A stretch of DNA of 64,000 bases, taken from NCBI RefSeq assembly GCF_041296385.1, contig NW_027183585.1:124001-188000 (forward strand). The letters run 5' to 3'. A model generated the notes under the pieces. The model ran no database searches. It was given only the letters and a program-made list of their open reading frames with translations, and was not told the origin of the DNA. How positions within the stretch are numbered: the stretch's first letter is position 1; every line of letters starts with the position of its first letter. This DNA is from Aphelocoma coerulescens (lineage: Eukaryota > Chordata > Aves > Passeriformes > Corvidae). A program made the translations under genes and the position numbers. Shown here piece by piece: positions 37,270 to 50,802 of the stretch.

Positions 37270-39537
37270 AGTGGGATCCTAGCAGCACCTGTGGAAGCCG
37301 GGAGAGAGGAGCCCACCTGGAGCAGGTTCGTGCAGGATTAATCATCCCGTGGCTTCCCACCAGGGTCCTGTTGCTTCCAAAAGGCCCCACAGTGTCACTG
37401 TGGCCCCTCGGTTCCACCAGGTTCCATAGCGTCACTGTGGTGCCCAGGGTTCCGTCAGCTCCGCCAGCATCCCCACGGTCTGCAGAGCTCCCCGAGCTTC
37501 TGTGGTGTCACAGTGGAGGCAGGGTTGCATCAGGTTCCATAGCATCAGCACGGTCTCCAGGGCTCCCAGAGGTTCTGTGGTGTCACAGTGGAGGCAGGGT
37601 TGCATCAGGTTCCATAGCATCACCACAGTCTCCAGGGCTCCCTGAGCTTCTGTGGTGTCACAGTGGAGGCAGGGTTGCATCAGGTTCCATAGCATCAGCA
37701 CGGTCTCCAGGGCTCCCAGAGGTTCTGTGGTGTCACAGAGGAGGCAGGGTTGCATCAGGTTCCATAGCATCAGCACGGTCTCCAGGGCTCCAAGAGCTTC
37801 TGTGGTGTCACAGAGGAGGCAGGGTTGCATCAGGTTCAATAGCATCAGCACGGTCTCCAGGGCTCCCCTGAGCTTCTGTGGTGGTGTCACAGAGGAGCCA
37901 GGCTTCCTTGTAGTTCCCCAGCATCACAAAGGCTCTCCTGGGAGCCACGGGTCACAAAGCACCGTGGGCTCTGTGCAGCCCCGCTGTGTCACAATGGCCG
38001 CTGGCTTCCACGAGCCCCCGCAGTGTCCCAGTGGGCCCCGTGGCTTTAGGAGTGGGTGGCTGGGAGTTGGTGCCAGCGGCTGGGGGAGCAGCAGCAGGGA
38101 CTGTGTGTGGACAGTGCCATGGCCACTTGTGTGGCCACTGGTGTCTCTGTGCCAGGCACAGCCGTGGTGTGTAACACCGGCTCTGGGTCCTTTGGCTGTG
38201 CAGGTGGCAGTCACGGCCTGGAGCAGGGCTGCTCCCGGGGGACAGCCTGGGGCAGGAGGCTGCTGGAGATTCATTCCCCACACTCCTTGTCATGAGGTGC
38301 TCAGAGTGATTGGAAAGGCTGTTGGCAGCAGGCAGTTCTCTGGGTTCAAGCTGTGGAGCTGTCAGCGGGAATGCAAAGGCCAAGCTGGTGAGCCTTTTGT
38401 CCTGGTGCCTTTAGTGTGTGAGCAGTCCCTGGTGCCGTTGTCTTTGGATCCTGAGTGTGGGAGAGGCAAGGCTTAGGATGGTGCGTAGAGCTGAGAAGGA
38501 AAGTGCCGAGAGCAGCGTGTGTGCTGCTGCTTTGAGGGGTGCAGTTGAAGTTGTAGGCAGCAAGAGCTTTCTCAGCTGGCCCTTTTGTGAGCTCTGCTTT
38601 TGCCAGATGACTTCCATCTTACCCTCTTACCATCTTAGCCTCTCATTTTTGCATATCCCAAACCCCCTTCCAAACATCCAGCAGCTGCTTGTAAAGAAGA
38701 AGTCCTAGAACAAAAAGCCAGTGCTGCCTTTCATAGCCCCTTTGCTGTCTATGAAGTAGAGGAAAGAAGCTAGTGAGACGCACTTTCTTTCTCAACTCCA
38801 TAGAGCGCATCCTTCTCTCAAGGTGGCAGAGTCCTTGGCGGAAGTGAAGCATCTGCAGCTGCAGTTCAGACTGAGAGATGTGCCAGGACAGGAAACATTT
38901 GCTGACCTTCCCTGTTCCCTGTGCAACATGATTCTCGCATCCCAGTCACTTTCACATACCTTCGGTATCCCTGAGTCCAAGCAGCTAAAGCTCACAGAGA
39001 CAGAAGTGTCAGGAAGGAAAACGTTCCAAAAGCACCCCCTTCTCTTATCAGCATATAAATTGTGCACAACAGGCTGCGGCACCGAACCTTCCTTCTCAGA
39101 TAGACATGCCATCATACTTTTCACTCTTGCAGCTCGGTTGAAAAGCTCCAGCAGCTGCTCCCGCAATAGCAAAAGGTTCTAGAAGTGAAAGCCAGTTTGG
39201 GGCTGCACCTTCTCCTTGCCGCATGTAAGCCACACCAAACTCCCTGATGCACTCTGTCCTCCCCTTCTCAAAGGAGTAGACGGTGGCATCAGGACACACC
39301 TGTGTCCCAGCAGCTGGGTGCCCAGCCGGGAGCAGGAGCAGGGCTGGGGCTGCTCCCAAAGTTGCCCCGCCCCAATGCCAGAGCCGGACATATGCTGAGG
39401 GGGGGCTGGATCAGGCTTTATTGTCCAGCTGCATGCCAGGAGTGAGCACAAAATCTACCTGCATTCTCTGCAGCATGCCATCCTGGAGCAGAGCCATTGC
39501 CAAAGGAAGCTGTGAGCCCGTGCCAAGCCAGTGCCGG
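37270..39537 (+). repeat. Macrosatellite unit 18 (2268 bp, 5 VNTR copies)
   Basis: VNTR at 37494-37868. Shares CATCATACTT (39115) with unit 16 but has the usual CTTCGGTATCC, which places an exchange point between those two sites. Tail AAATCTACC and GGAAGCTGTGAG. Confidence 0.95.
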
Positions 39538-41730
39538 AGTGGGATCCTAGCAGCACCTGTGGAAGCCGGGAGAGAGGAGCCCACCTGGAGCAGGTTCGTG
39601 CAGGATTAATCATCCCGTGGCTTCCCACCAGGGTCCTGTTGCTTCCAAAAGGCCCCACAGTGTCACTGTGGCCCCTCGGTTCCACCAGGTTCCATAGCGT
39701 CACTGTGGTGCCCAGGGTTCCGTCAGCTTCGCCAGCATCCCCACGGTCTGCAGAGCTCCCCGAGCTTCTGTGGTGTCACAGTGGAGGCAGGGTTGCATCA
39801 GGTTCCATAGCATCAGCACGGTCTCCAGGGCTCCCAGAGGTTCTGTGGTGTCACAGTGGAGGCAGGGTTGCATCAGGTTCCATAGCATCACCACAGTCTC
39901 CAGGGCTCCCTGAGCTTCTGTGGTGTCACAGTGGAGGCAGGGTTGCATCAGGTTCCATAGCATCACCACGGTCTCCAGGGCTCCAAGAGCTTCTGTGGTG
40001 TCACAGAGGAGGCAGGGTTGCATCAGGTTCAATAGCATCAGCACGGTCTCCAGGGCTCCCCTGAGCTTCTGTGGTGGTGTCACAGAGGAGCCAGGCTTCC
40101 TTGTAGTTCCCCAGCATCACAAAGGCTCTCCTGGGAGCCACGGGTCACAAAGCACCGTGGGCTCTGTGCAGCCCCGCTGTGTCACAATGGCCGCTGGCTT
40201 CCACGAGCCCCCGCAGTGTCCCAGTGGGCCCCGTGGCTTTAGGAGTGGGTGGCTGGGAGTTGGTGCCAGCGGCTGGGGGAGCAGCAGCAGGGACTGTGTG
40301 TGGACAGTGCCATGGCCACTTGTGTGGCCACTGGTGTCTCTGTGCCAGGCACAGCCGTGGTGTGTAACACCGGCTCTGGGTCCTTTGGCTGTGCAGGTGG
40401 CAGTCACGGCCTGGAGCAGGGCTGCTCCCGGGGGACAGCCTGGGGCAGGAGGCTGCTGGAGATTCATTCCCCACACTCCTTGTCATGAGGTGCTCAGAGT
40501 GATTGGAAAGGCTGTTGGCAGCAGGCAGTTCTCTGGGTTCAAGCTGTGGAGCTGTCAGCGGGAATGCAAAGGCCAAGCTGGTGAGCCTTTTGTCCTGGTG
40601 CCTTTAGTGTGTGAGCAGTCCCTGGTGCCGTTGTCTTTGGATCCTGAGTGTGGGAGAGGCAAGGCTTAGGATGGTGCGTAGAGCTGAGAAGGAAAGTGCC
40701 GAGAGCAGCGTGTGTGCTGCTGCTTTGAGGGGTGCAGTTGAAGTTGTAGGCAGCAAGAGCTTTCTCAGCTGGCCCTTTTGTGAGCTCTGCTTTTGCCAGA
40801 TGACTTCCATCTTACCCTCTTACCATCTTAGCCTCTCATTTTTGCATATCCCAAACCCCCTTCCAAACATCCAGCAGCTGCTTGTAAAGAAGAAGTCCTA
40901 GAACAAAAAGCCAGTGCTGCCTTTCATAGCCCCTTTGCTGTCTATGAAGTAGAGGAAAGAAGCTAGTGAGACGCACTTTCTTTCTCAACTCCATAGAGCG
41001 CATCCTTCTCTCAAGGTGGCAGAGTCCTTGGCGGAAGTGAAGCATCTGCAGCTGCAGTTCAGACTGAGAGATGTGCCAGGACAGGAAACATTTGCTGACC
41101 TTCCCTGTTCCCTGTGCAACATGATTCTCGCATCCCAGTCACTTTCACATACCTTCGGTATCCCTGAGTCCAAGCAGCTAAAGCTCACAGAGACAGAAGT
41201 GTCAGGAAGGAAAACGTTCCAAAAGCACCCCCTTCTCTTATCAGCATATAAATTGTGCACAACAGGCTGCGGCACCGAACCTTCCTTCTCAGATAGACAT
41301 GCCATCACACTTTTCACTCTTGCAGCTCGGTTGAAAAGCTCCAGCAGCTGCTCCCGCAATAGCAAAAGGTTCTAGAAGTGAAAGCCAGTTTGGGGCTGCA
41401 CCTTCTCCTTGCCGCATGTAAGCCACACCAAACTCCCTGATGCACTCTGTCCTCCCCTTCTCAAAGGAGTAGACGGTGGCATCAGGACACACCTGTGTCC
41501 CAGCAGCTGGGTGCCCAGCCGGGAGCAGGAGCAGGGCTGGGGCTGCTCCCAAAGTTGCCCCGCCCCAATGCCAGAGCCGGACATATGCTGAGGGGGGGCT
41601 GGATCAGGCTTTATTGTCCAGCTGCATGCCAGGAGTGAGCACAAAATCGACCTGCATTCTCTGCAGCATGCCATCCTGGAGCAGAGCCATTGCCAAAGGA
41701 AGCCGTGAGCCCGTGCCAAGCCAGTGCCGG
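39538..41730 (+). repeat. Macrosatellite unit 19 (2193 bp, 4 VNTR copies)
   Basis: VNTR at 39762-40061. Copy of the unit 17 type: GTCAGCTTCGCC, AAATCGACC, GGAAGCCGTGAG. Confidence 0.95.
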
Positions 41731-43998
41731 AGTGGGATCCTAGCAGCACCTGTGGAAGCCGGGAGAGAGGAGCCCACCTGGAGCAGGTTCGTGCAGGATT
41801 AATCATCCCGTGGCTTCCCACCAGGGTCCTGTTGCTTCCAAAAGGCCCCACAGTGTCACTGTGGCCCCTCGGTTCCACCAGGTTCCATAGCGTCACTGTG
41901 GTGCCCAGGGTTCCGTCAGCTCCGCCAGCATCCCCACGGTCTGCAGAGCTCCCCGAGCTTCTGTGGTGTCACAGTGGAGGCAGGGTTGCATCAGGTTCCA
42001 TAGCATCAGCACGGTCTCCAGGGCTCCCAGAGGTTCTGTGGTGTCACAGTGGAGGCAGGGTTGCATCAGGTTCCATAGCATCACCACAGTCTCCAGGGCT
42101 CCCTGAGCTTCTGTGGTGTCACAGTGGAGGCAGGGTTGCATCAGGTTCCATAGCATCAGCACGGTCTCCAGGGCTCCCAGAGGTTCTGTGGTGTCACAGA
42201 GGAGGCAGGGTTGCATCAGGTTCCATAGCATCAGCACGGTCTCCAGGGCTCCAAGAGCTTCTGTGGTGTCACAGAGGAGGCAGGGTTGCATCAGGTTCAA
42301 TAGCATCAGCACGGTCTCCAGGGCTCCCCTGAGCTTCTGTGGTGGTGTCACAGAGGAGCCAGGCTTCCTTGTAGTTCCCCAGCATCACAAAGGCTCTCCT
42401 GGGAGCCACGGGTCACAAAGCACCGTGGGCTCTGTGCAGCCCCGCTGTGTCACAATGGCCGCTGGCTTCCACGAGCCCCCGCAGTGTCCCAGTGGGCCCC
42501 GTGGCTTTAGGAGTGGGTGGCTGGGAGTTGGTGCCAGCGGCTGGGGGAGCAGCAGCAGGGACTGTGTGTGGACAGTGCCATGGCCACTTGTGTGGCCACT
42601 GGTGTCTCTGTGCCAGGCACAGCCGTGGTGTGTAACACCGGCTCTGGGTCCTTTGGCTGTGCAGGTGGCAGTCACGGCCTGGAGCAGGGCTGCTCCCGGG
42701 GGACAGCCTGGGGCAGGAGGCTGCTGGAGATTCATTCCCCACACTCCTTGTCATGAGGTGCTCAGAGTGATTGGAAAGGCTGTTGGCAGCAGGCAGTTCT
42801 CTGGGTTCAAGCTGTGGAGCTGTCAGCGGGAATGCAAAGGCCAAGCTGGTGAGCCTTTTGTCCTGGTGCCTTTAGTGTGTGAGCAGTCCCTGGTGCCGTT
42901 GTCTTTGGATCCTGAGTGTGGGAGAGGCAAGGCTTAGGATGGTGCGTAGAGCTGAGAAGGAAAGTGCCGAGAGCAGCGTGTGTGCTGCTGCTTTGAGGGG
43001 TGCAGTTGAAGTTGTAGGCAGCAAGAGCTTTCTCAGCTGGCCCTTTTGTGAGCTCTGCTTTTGCCAGATGACTTCCATCTTACCCTCTTACCATCTTAGC
43101 CTCTCATTTTTGCATATCCCAAACCCCCTTCCAAACATCCAGCAGCTGCTTGTAAAGAAGAAGTCCTAGAACAAAAAGCCAGTGCTGCCTTTCATAGCCC
43201 CTTTGCTGTCTATGAAGTAGAGGAAAGAAGCTAGTGAGACGCACTTTCTTTCTCAACTCCATAGAGCGCATCCTTCTCTCAAGGTGGCAGAGTCCTTGGC
43301 GGAAGTGAAGCATCTGCAGCTGCAGTTCAGACTGAGAGATGTGCCAGGACAGGAAACATTTGCTGACCTTCCCTGTTCCCTGTGCAACATGATTCTCGCA
43401 TCCCAGTCACTTTCACATACCTTCGGTATCCCTGAGTCCAAGCAGCTAAAGCTCACAGAGACAGAAGTGTCAGGAAGGAAAACGTTGCAAAAGCACCCCC
43501 TTCTCTTATCAGCATATAAATTGTGCACAACAGGCTGCGGCACCGAACCTTCCTTCTCAGATAGACATGCCATCACACTTTTCACTCTTGCAGCTCGGTT
43601 GAAAAGCTCCAGCAGCTGCTCCCGCAATAGCAAAAGGTTCTAGAAGTGAAAGCCAGTTTGGGGCTGCACCTTCTCCTTGCCGCATGTAAGCCACACCAAA
43701 CTCCCTGATGCACTCTGTCCTCCCCTTCTCAAAGGAGTAGACGGTGGCATCAGGACACACCTGTGTCCCAGCAGCTGGGTGCCCAGCCGGGAGCAGGAGC
43801 AGGGCTGGGGCTGCTCCCAAAGTTGCCCCGCCCCAATGCCAGAGCCGGACATATGCTGAGGGGGGGCTGGATCAGGCTTTATTGTCCAGCTGCATGCCAG
43901 GAGTGAGCACAAAATCTACCTGCATTCTCTGCAGCATGCCATCCTGGAGCAGAGCCATTGCCAAAGGAAGCCGTGAGCCCGTGCCAAGCCAGTGCCGG
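41731..43998 (+). repeat. Macrosatellite unit 20 (2268 bp, 5 VNTR copies)
   Basis: VNTR at 41955-42329. Front half like unit 18. The mid-unit site is AACGTTGCAAAAG and the tail AAATCTACC with GGAAGCCGTGAG, so the rear half comes from a different lineage. Confidence 0.95.
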
Positions 43999-46266
43999 AG
44001 TGGGATCCTAGCAGCACCTGTGGAAGCCGGGAGAGAGGAGCCCACCTGGAGCAGGTTCGTGCAGGATTAATCATCCCGTGGCTTCCCACCAGGGTCCTGT
44101 TGCTTCCAAAAGGCCCCACAGTGTCACTGTGGCCCCTCGGTTCCACCAGGTTCCATAGCGTCACTGTGGTGCCCAGGGTTCCGTCAGCTCCGCCAGCATC
44201 CCCACGGTCTGCAGAGCTCCCCGAGCTTCTGTGGTGTCACAGTGGAGGCAGGGTTGCATCAGGTTCCATAGCATCAGCACGGTCTCCAGGGCTCCCAGAG
44301 GTTCTGTGGTGTCACAGTGGAGGCAGGGTTGCATCAGGTTCCATAGCATCACCACAGTCTCCAGGGCTCCCTGAGCTTCTGTGGTGTCACAGTGGAGGCA
44401 GGGTTGCATCAGGTTCCATAGCATCAGCACGGTCTCCAGGGCTCCCAGAGGTTCTGTGGTGTCACAGAGGAGGCAGGGTTGCATCAGGTTCCATAGCATC
44501 AGCACGGTCTCCAGGGCTCCAAGAGCTTCTGTGGTGTCACAGAGGAGGCAGGGTTGCATCAGGTTCAATAGCATCAGCACGGTCTCCAGGGCTCCCCTGA
44601 GCTTCTGTGGTGGTGTCACAGAGGAGCCAGGCTTCCTTGTAGTTCCCCAGCATCACAAAGGCTCTCCTGGGAGCCACGGGTCACAAAGCACCGTGGGCTC
44701 TGTGCAGCCCCGCTGTGTCACAATGGCCGCTGGCTTCCACGAGCCCCCGCAGTGTCCCAGTGGGCCCCGTGGCTTTAGGAGTGGGTGGCTGGGAGTTGGT
44801 GCCAGCGGCTGGGGGAGCAGCAGCAGGGACTGTGTGTGGACAGTGCCATGGCCACTTGTGTGGCCACTGGTGTCTCTGTGCCAGGCACAGCCGTGGTGTG
44901 TAACACCGGCTCTGGGTCCTTTGGCTGTGCAGGTGGCAGTCACGGCCTGGAGCAGGGCTGCTCCCGGGGGACAGCCTGGGGCAGGAGGCTGCTGGAGATT
45001 CATTCCCCACACTCCTTGTCATGAGGTGCTCAGAGTGATTGGAAAGGCTGTTGGCAGCAGGCAGTTCTCTGGGTTCAAGCTGTGGAGCTGTCAGCGGGAA
45101 TGCAAAGGCCAAGCTGGTGAGCCTTTTGTCCTGGTGCCTTTAGTGTGTGAGCAGTCCCTGGTGCCGTTGTCTTTGGATCCTGAGTGTGGGAGAGGCAAGG
45201 CTTAGGATGGTGCGTAGAGCTGAGAAGGAAAGTGCCGAGAGCAGCGTGTGTGCTGCTGCTTTGAGGGGTGCAGTTGAAGTTGTAGGCAGCAAGAGCTTTC
45301 TCAGCTGGCCCTTTTGTGAGCTCTGCTTTTGCCAGATGACTTCCATCTTACCCTCTTACCATCTTAGCCTCTCATTTTTGCATATCCCAAACCCCCTTCC
45401 AAACATCCAGCAGCTGCTTGTAAAGAAGAAGTCCTAGAACAAAAAGCCAGTGCTGCCTTTCATAGCCCCTTTGCTGTCTATGAAGTAGAGGAAAGAAGCT
45501 AGTGAGACGCACTTTCTTTCTCAACTCCATAGAGCGCATCCTTCTCTCAAGGTGGCAGAGTCCTTGGCGGAAGTGAAGCATCTGCAGCTGCAGTTCAGAC
45601 TGAGAGATGTGCCAGGACAGGAAACATTTGCTGACCTTCCCTGTTCCCTGTGCAACATGATTCTCGCATCCCAGTCACTTTCACATACCTTCGGTATCCC
45701 TGAGTCCAAGCAGCTAAAGCTCACAGAGACAGAAGTGTCAGGAAGGAAAACGTTGCAAAAGCACCCCCTTCTCTTATCAGCATATAAATTGTGCACAACA
45801 GGCTGCGGCACCGAACCTTCCTTCTCAGATAGACATGCCATCACACTTTTCACTCTTGCAGCTCGGTTGAAAAGCTCCAGCAGCTGCTCCCGCAATAGCA
45901 AAAGGTTCTAGAAGTGAAAGCCAGTTTGGGGCTGCACCTTCTCCTTGCCGCATGTAAGCCACACCAAACTCCCTGATGCACTCTGTCCTCCCCTTCTCAA
46001 AGGAGTAGACGGTGGCATCAGGACACACCTGTGTCCCAGCAGCTGGGTGCCCAGCCGGGAGCAGGAGCAGGGCTGGGGCTGCTCCCAAAGTTGCCCCGCC
46101 CCAATGCCAGAGCCGGACATATGCTGAGGGGGGGCTGGATCAGGCTTTATTGTCCAGCTGCATGCCAGGAGTGAGCACAAAATCGACCTGCATTCTCTGC
46201 AGCATGCCATCCTGGAGCAGAGCCATTGCCAAAGGAAGCCGTGAGCCCGTGCCAAGCCAGTGCCGG
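43999..46266 (+). repeat. Macrosatellite unit 21 (2268 bp, 5 VNTR copies)
   Basis: VNTR at 44223-44597. AACGTTGCAAAAG; tail AAATCGACC and GGAAGCCGTGAG. Units 20 to 23 form a run of four 2268-bp copies. Confidence 0.95.
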
Positions 46267-48534
46267 AGTGGGATCCTAGCAGCACCTGTGGAAGCCGGGA
46301 GAGAGGAGCCCACCTGGAGCAGGTTCGTGCAGGATTAATCATCCCGTGGCTTCCCACCAGGGTCCTGTTGCTTCCAAAAGGCCCCACAGTGTCACTGTGG
46401 CCCCTCGGTTCCACCAGGTTCCATAGCGTCACTGTGGTGCCCAGGGTTCCGTCAGCTCCGCCAGCATCCCCACGGTCTGCAGAGCTCCCCGAGCTTCTGT
46501 GGTGTCACAGTGGAGGCAGGGTTGCATCAGGTTCCATAGCATCAGCACGGTCTCCAGGGCTCCCAGAGGTTCTGTGGTGTCACAGTGGAGGCAGGGTTGC
46601 ATCAGGTTCCATAGCATCACCACAGTCTCCAGGGCTCCCTGAGCTTCTGTGGTGTCACAGTGGAGGCAGGGTTGCATCAGGTTCCATAGCATCAGCACGG
46701 TCTCCAGGGCTCCCAGAGGTTCTGTGGTGTCACAGAGGAGGCAGGGTTGCATCAGGTTCCATAGCATCAGCACGGTCTCCAGGGCTCCAAGAGCTTCTGT
46801 GGTGTCACAGAGGAGGCAGGGTTGCATCAGGTTCAATAGCATCAGCACGGTCTCCAGGGCTCCCCTGAGCTTCTGTGGTGGTGTCACAGAGGAGCCAGGC
46901 TTCCTTGTAGTTCCCCAGCATCACAAAGGCTCTCCTGGGAGCCACGGGTCACAAAGCACCGTGGGCTCTGTGCAGCCCCGCTGTGTCACAATGGCCGCTG
47001 GCTTCCACGAGCCCCCGCAGTGTCCCAGTGGGCCCCGTGGCTTTAGGAGTGGGTGGCTGGGAGTTGGTGCCAGCGGCTGGGGGAGCAGCAGCAGGGACTG
47101 TGTGTGGACAGTGCCATGGCCACTTGTGTGGCCACTGGTGTCTCTGTGCCAGGCACAGCCGTGGTGTGTAACACCGGCTCTGGGTCCTTTGGCTGTGCAG
47201 GTGGCAGTCACGGCCTGGAGCAGGGCTGCTCCCGGGGGACAGCCTGGGGCAGGAGGCTGCTGGAGATTCATTCCCCACACTCCTTGTCATGAGGTGCTCA
47301 GAGTGATTGGAAAGGCTGTTGGCAGCAGGCAGTTCTCTGGGTTCAAGCTGTGGAGCTGTCAGCGGGAATGCAAAGGCCAAGCTGGTGAGCCTTTTGTCCT
47401 GGTGCCTTTAGTGTGTGAGCAGTCCCTGGTGCCGTTGTCTTTGGATCCTGAGTGTGGGAGAGGCAAGGCTTAGGATGGTGCGTAGAGCTGAGAAGGAAAG
47501 TGCCGAGAGCAGCGTGTGTGCTGCTGCTTTGAGGGGTGCAGTTGAAGTTGTAGGCAGCAAGAGCTTTCTCAGCTGGCCCTTTTGTGAGCTCTGCTTTTGC
47601 CAGATGACTTCCATCTTACCCTCTTACCATCTTAGCCTCTCATTTTTGCATATCCCAAACCCCCTTCCAAACATCCAGCAGCTGCTTGTAAAGAAGAAGT
47701 CCTAGAACAAAAAGCCAGTGCTGCCTTTCATAGCCCCTTTGCTGTCTATGAAGTAGAGGAAAGAAGCTAGTGAGACGCACTTTCTTTCTCAACTCCATAG
47801 AGCGCATCCTTCTCTCAAGGTGGCAGAGTCCTTGGCGGAAGTGAAGCATCTGCAGCTGCAGTTCAGACTGAGAGATGTGCCAGGACAGGAAACATTTGCT
47901 GACCTTCCCTGTTCCCTGTGCAACATGATTCTCGCATCCCAGTCACTTTCACATACCTTCGGTATCCCTGAGTCCAAGCAGCTAAAGCTCACAGAGACAG
48001 AAGTGTCAGGAAGGAAAACGTTCCAAAAGCACCCCCTTCTCTTATCAGCATATAAATTGTGCACAACAGGCTGCGGCACCGAACCTTCCTTCTCAGATAG
48101 ACATGCCATCACACTTTTCACTCTTGCAGCTCGGTTGAAAAGCTCCAGCAGCTGCTCCCGCAATAGCAAAAGGTTCTAGAAGTGAAAGCCAGTTTGGGGC
48201 TGCACCTTCTCCTTGCCGCATGTAAGCCACACCAAACTCCCTGATGCACTCTGTCCTCCCCTTCTCAAAGGAGTAGACGGTGGCATCAGGACACACCTGT
48301 GTCCCAGCAGCTGGGTGCCCAGCCGGGAGCAGGAGCAGGGCTGGGGCTGCTCCCAAAGTTGCCCCGCCCCAATGCCAGAGCCGGACATATGCTGAGGGGG
48401 GGCTGGATCAGGCTTTATTGTCCAGCTGCATGCCAGGAGTGAGCACAAAATCTACCTGCATTCTCTGCAGCATGCCATCCTGGAGCAGAGCCATTGCCAA
48501 AGGAAGCCGTGAGCCCGTGCCAAGCCAGTGCCGG
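46267..48534 (+). repeat. Macrosatellite unit 22 (2268 bp, 5 VNTR copies)
   Basis: VNTR at 46491-46865. AACGTTCCAAAAG; tail AAATCTACC and GGAAGCCGTGAG. Confidence 0.95.
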
Positions 48535-50802
48535 AGTGGGATCCTAGCAGCACCTGTGGAAGCCGGGAGAGAGGAGCCCACCTGGAGCAGGTTCGTGCAG
48601 GATTAATCATCCCGTGGCTTCCCACCAGGGTCCTGTTGCTTCCAAAAGGCCCCACAGTGTCACTGTGGCCCCTCGGTTCCACCAGGTTCCATAGCGTCAC
48701 TGTGGTGCCCAGGGTTCCGTCAGCTCCGCCAGCATCCCCACGGTCTGCAGAGCTCCCCGAGCTTCTGTGGTGTCACAGTGGAGGCAGGGTTGCATCAGGT
48801 TCCATAGCATCAGCACGGTCTCCAGGGCTCCCAGAGGTTCTGTGGTGTCACAGTGGAGGCAGGGTTGCATCAGGTTCCATAGCATCACCACAGTCTCCAG
48901 GGCTCCCTGAGCTTCTGTGGTGTCACAGTGGAGGCAGGGTTGCATCAGGTTCCATAGCATCAGCACGGTCTCCAGGGCTCCCAGAGGTTCTGTGGTGTCA
49001 CAGAGGAGGCAGGGTTGCATCAGGTTCCATAGCATCAGCACGGTCTCCAGGGCTCCAAGAGCTTCTGTGGTGTCACAGAGGAGGCAGGGTTGCATCAGGT
49101 TCAATAGCATCAGCACGGTCTCCAGGGCTCCCCTGAGCTTCTGTGGTGGTGTCACAGAGGAGCCAGGCTTCCTTGTAGTTCCCCAGCATCACAAAGGCTC
49201 TCCTGGGAGCCACGGGTCACAAAGCACCGTGGGCTCTGTGCAGCCCCGCTGTGTCACAATGGCCGCTGGCTTCCACGAGCCCCCGCAGTGTCCCAGTGGG
49301 CCCCGTGGCTTTAGGAGTGGGTGGCTGGGAGTTGGTGCCAGCGGCTGGGGGAGCAGCAGCAGGGACTGTGTGTGGACAGTGCCATGGCCACTTGTGTGGC
49401 CACTGGTGTCTCTGTGCCAGGCACAGCCGTGGTGTGTAACACCGGCTCTGGGTCCTTTGGCTGTGCAGGTGGCAGTCACGGCCTGGAGCAGGGCTGCTCC
49501 CGGGGGACAGCCTGGGGCAGGAGGCTGCTGGAGATTCATTCCCCACACTCCTTGTCATGAGGTGCTCAGAGTGATTGGAAAGGCTGTTGGCAGCAGGCAG
49601 TTCTCTGGGTTCAAGCTGTGGAGCTGTCAGCGGGAATGCAAAGGCCAAGCTGGTGAGCCTTTTGTCCTGGTGCCTTTAGTGTGTGAGCAGTCCCTGGTGC
49701 CGTTGTCTTTGGATCCTGAGTGTGGGAGAGGCAAGGCTTAGGATGGTGCGTAGAGCTGAGAAGGAAAGTGCCGAGAGCAGCGTGTGTGCTGCTGCTTTGA
49801 GGGGTGCAGTTGAAGTTGTAGGCAGCAAGAGCTTTCTCAGCTGGCCCTTTTGTGAGCTCTGCTTTTGCCAGATGACTTCCATCTTACCCTCTTACCATCT
49901 TAGCCTCTCATTTTTGCATATCCCAAACCCCCTTCCAAACATCCAGCAGCTGCTTGTAAAGAAGAAGTCCTAGAACAAAAAGCCAGTGCTGCCTTTCATA
50001 GCCCCTTTGCTGTCTATGAAGTAGAGGAAAGAAGCTAGTGAGACGCACTTTCTTTCTCAACTCCATAGAGCGCATCCTTCTCTCAAGGTGGCAGAGTCCT
50101 TGGCGGAAGTGAAGCATCTGCAGCTGCAGTTCAGACTGAGAGATGTGCCAGGACAGGAAACATTTGCTGACCTTCCCTGTTCCCTGTGCAACATGATTCT
50201 CGCATCCCAGTCACTTTCACATACCTTCGGTATCCCTGAGTCCAAGCAGCTAAAGCTCACAGAGACAGAAGTGTCAGGAAGGAAAACGTTCCAAAAGCAC
50301 CCCCTTCTCTTATCAGCATATAAATTGTGCACAACAGGCTGCGGCACCGAACCTTCCTTCTCAGATAGACATGCCATCACACTTTTCACTCTTGCAGCTC
50401 GGTTGAAAAGCTCCAGCAGCTGCTCCCGCAATAGCAAAAGGTTCTAGAAGTGAAAGCCAGTTTGGGGCTGCACCTTCTCCTTGCCGCATGTAAGCCACAC
50501 CAAACTCCCTGATGCACTCTGTCCTCCCCTTCTCAAAGGAGTAGACGGTGGCATCAGGACACACCTGTGTCCCAGCAGCTGGGTGCCCAGCCGGGAGCAG
50601 GAGCAGGGCTGGGGCTGCTCCCAAAGTTGCCCCGCCCCAATGCCAGAGCCGGACATATGCTGAGGGGGGGCTGGATCAGGCTTTATTGTCCAGCTGCATG
50701 CCAGGAGTGAGCACAAAATCTACCTGCATTCTCTGCAGCATGCCATCCTGGAGCAGAGCCATTGCCAAAGGAAGCTGTGAGCCCGTGCCAAGCCAGTGCC
50801 GG
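48535..50802 (+). repeat. Macrosatellite unit 23 (2268 bp, 5 VNTR copies)
   Basis: VNTR at 48759-49133. As unit 22 except that the tail has GGAAGCTGTGAG, the state carried by units 24 and 25. Confidence 0.95.
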
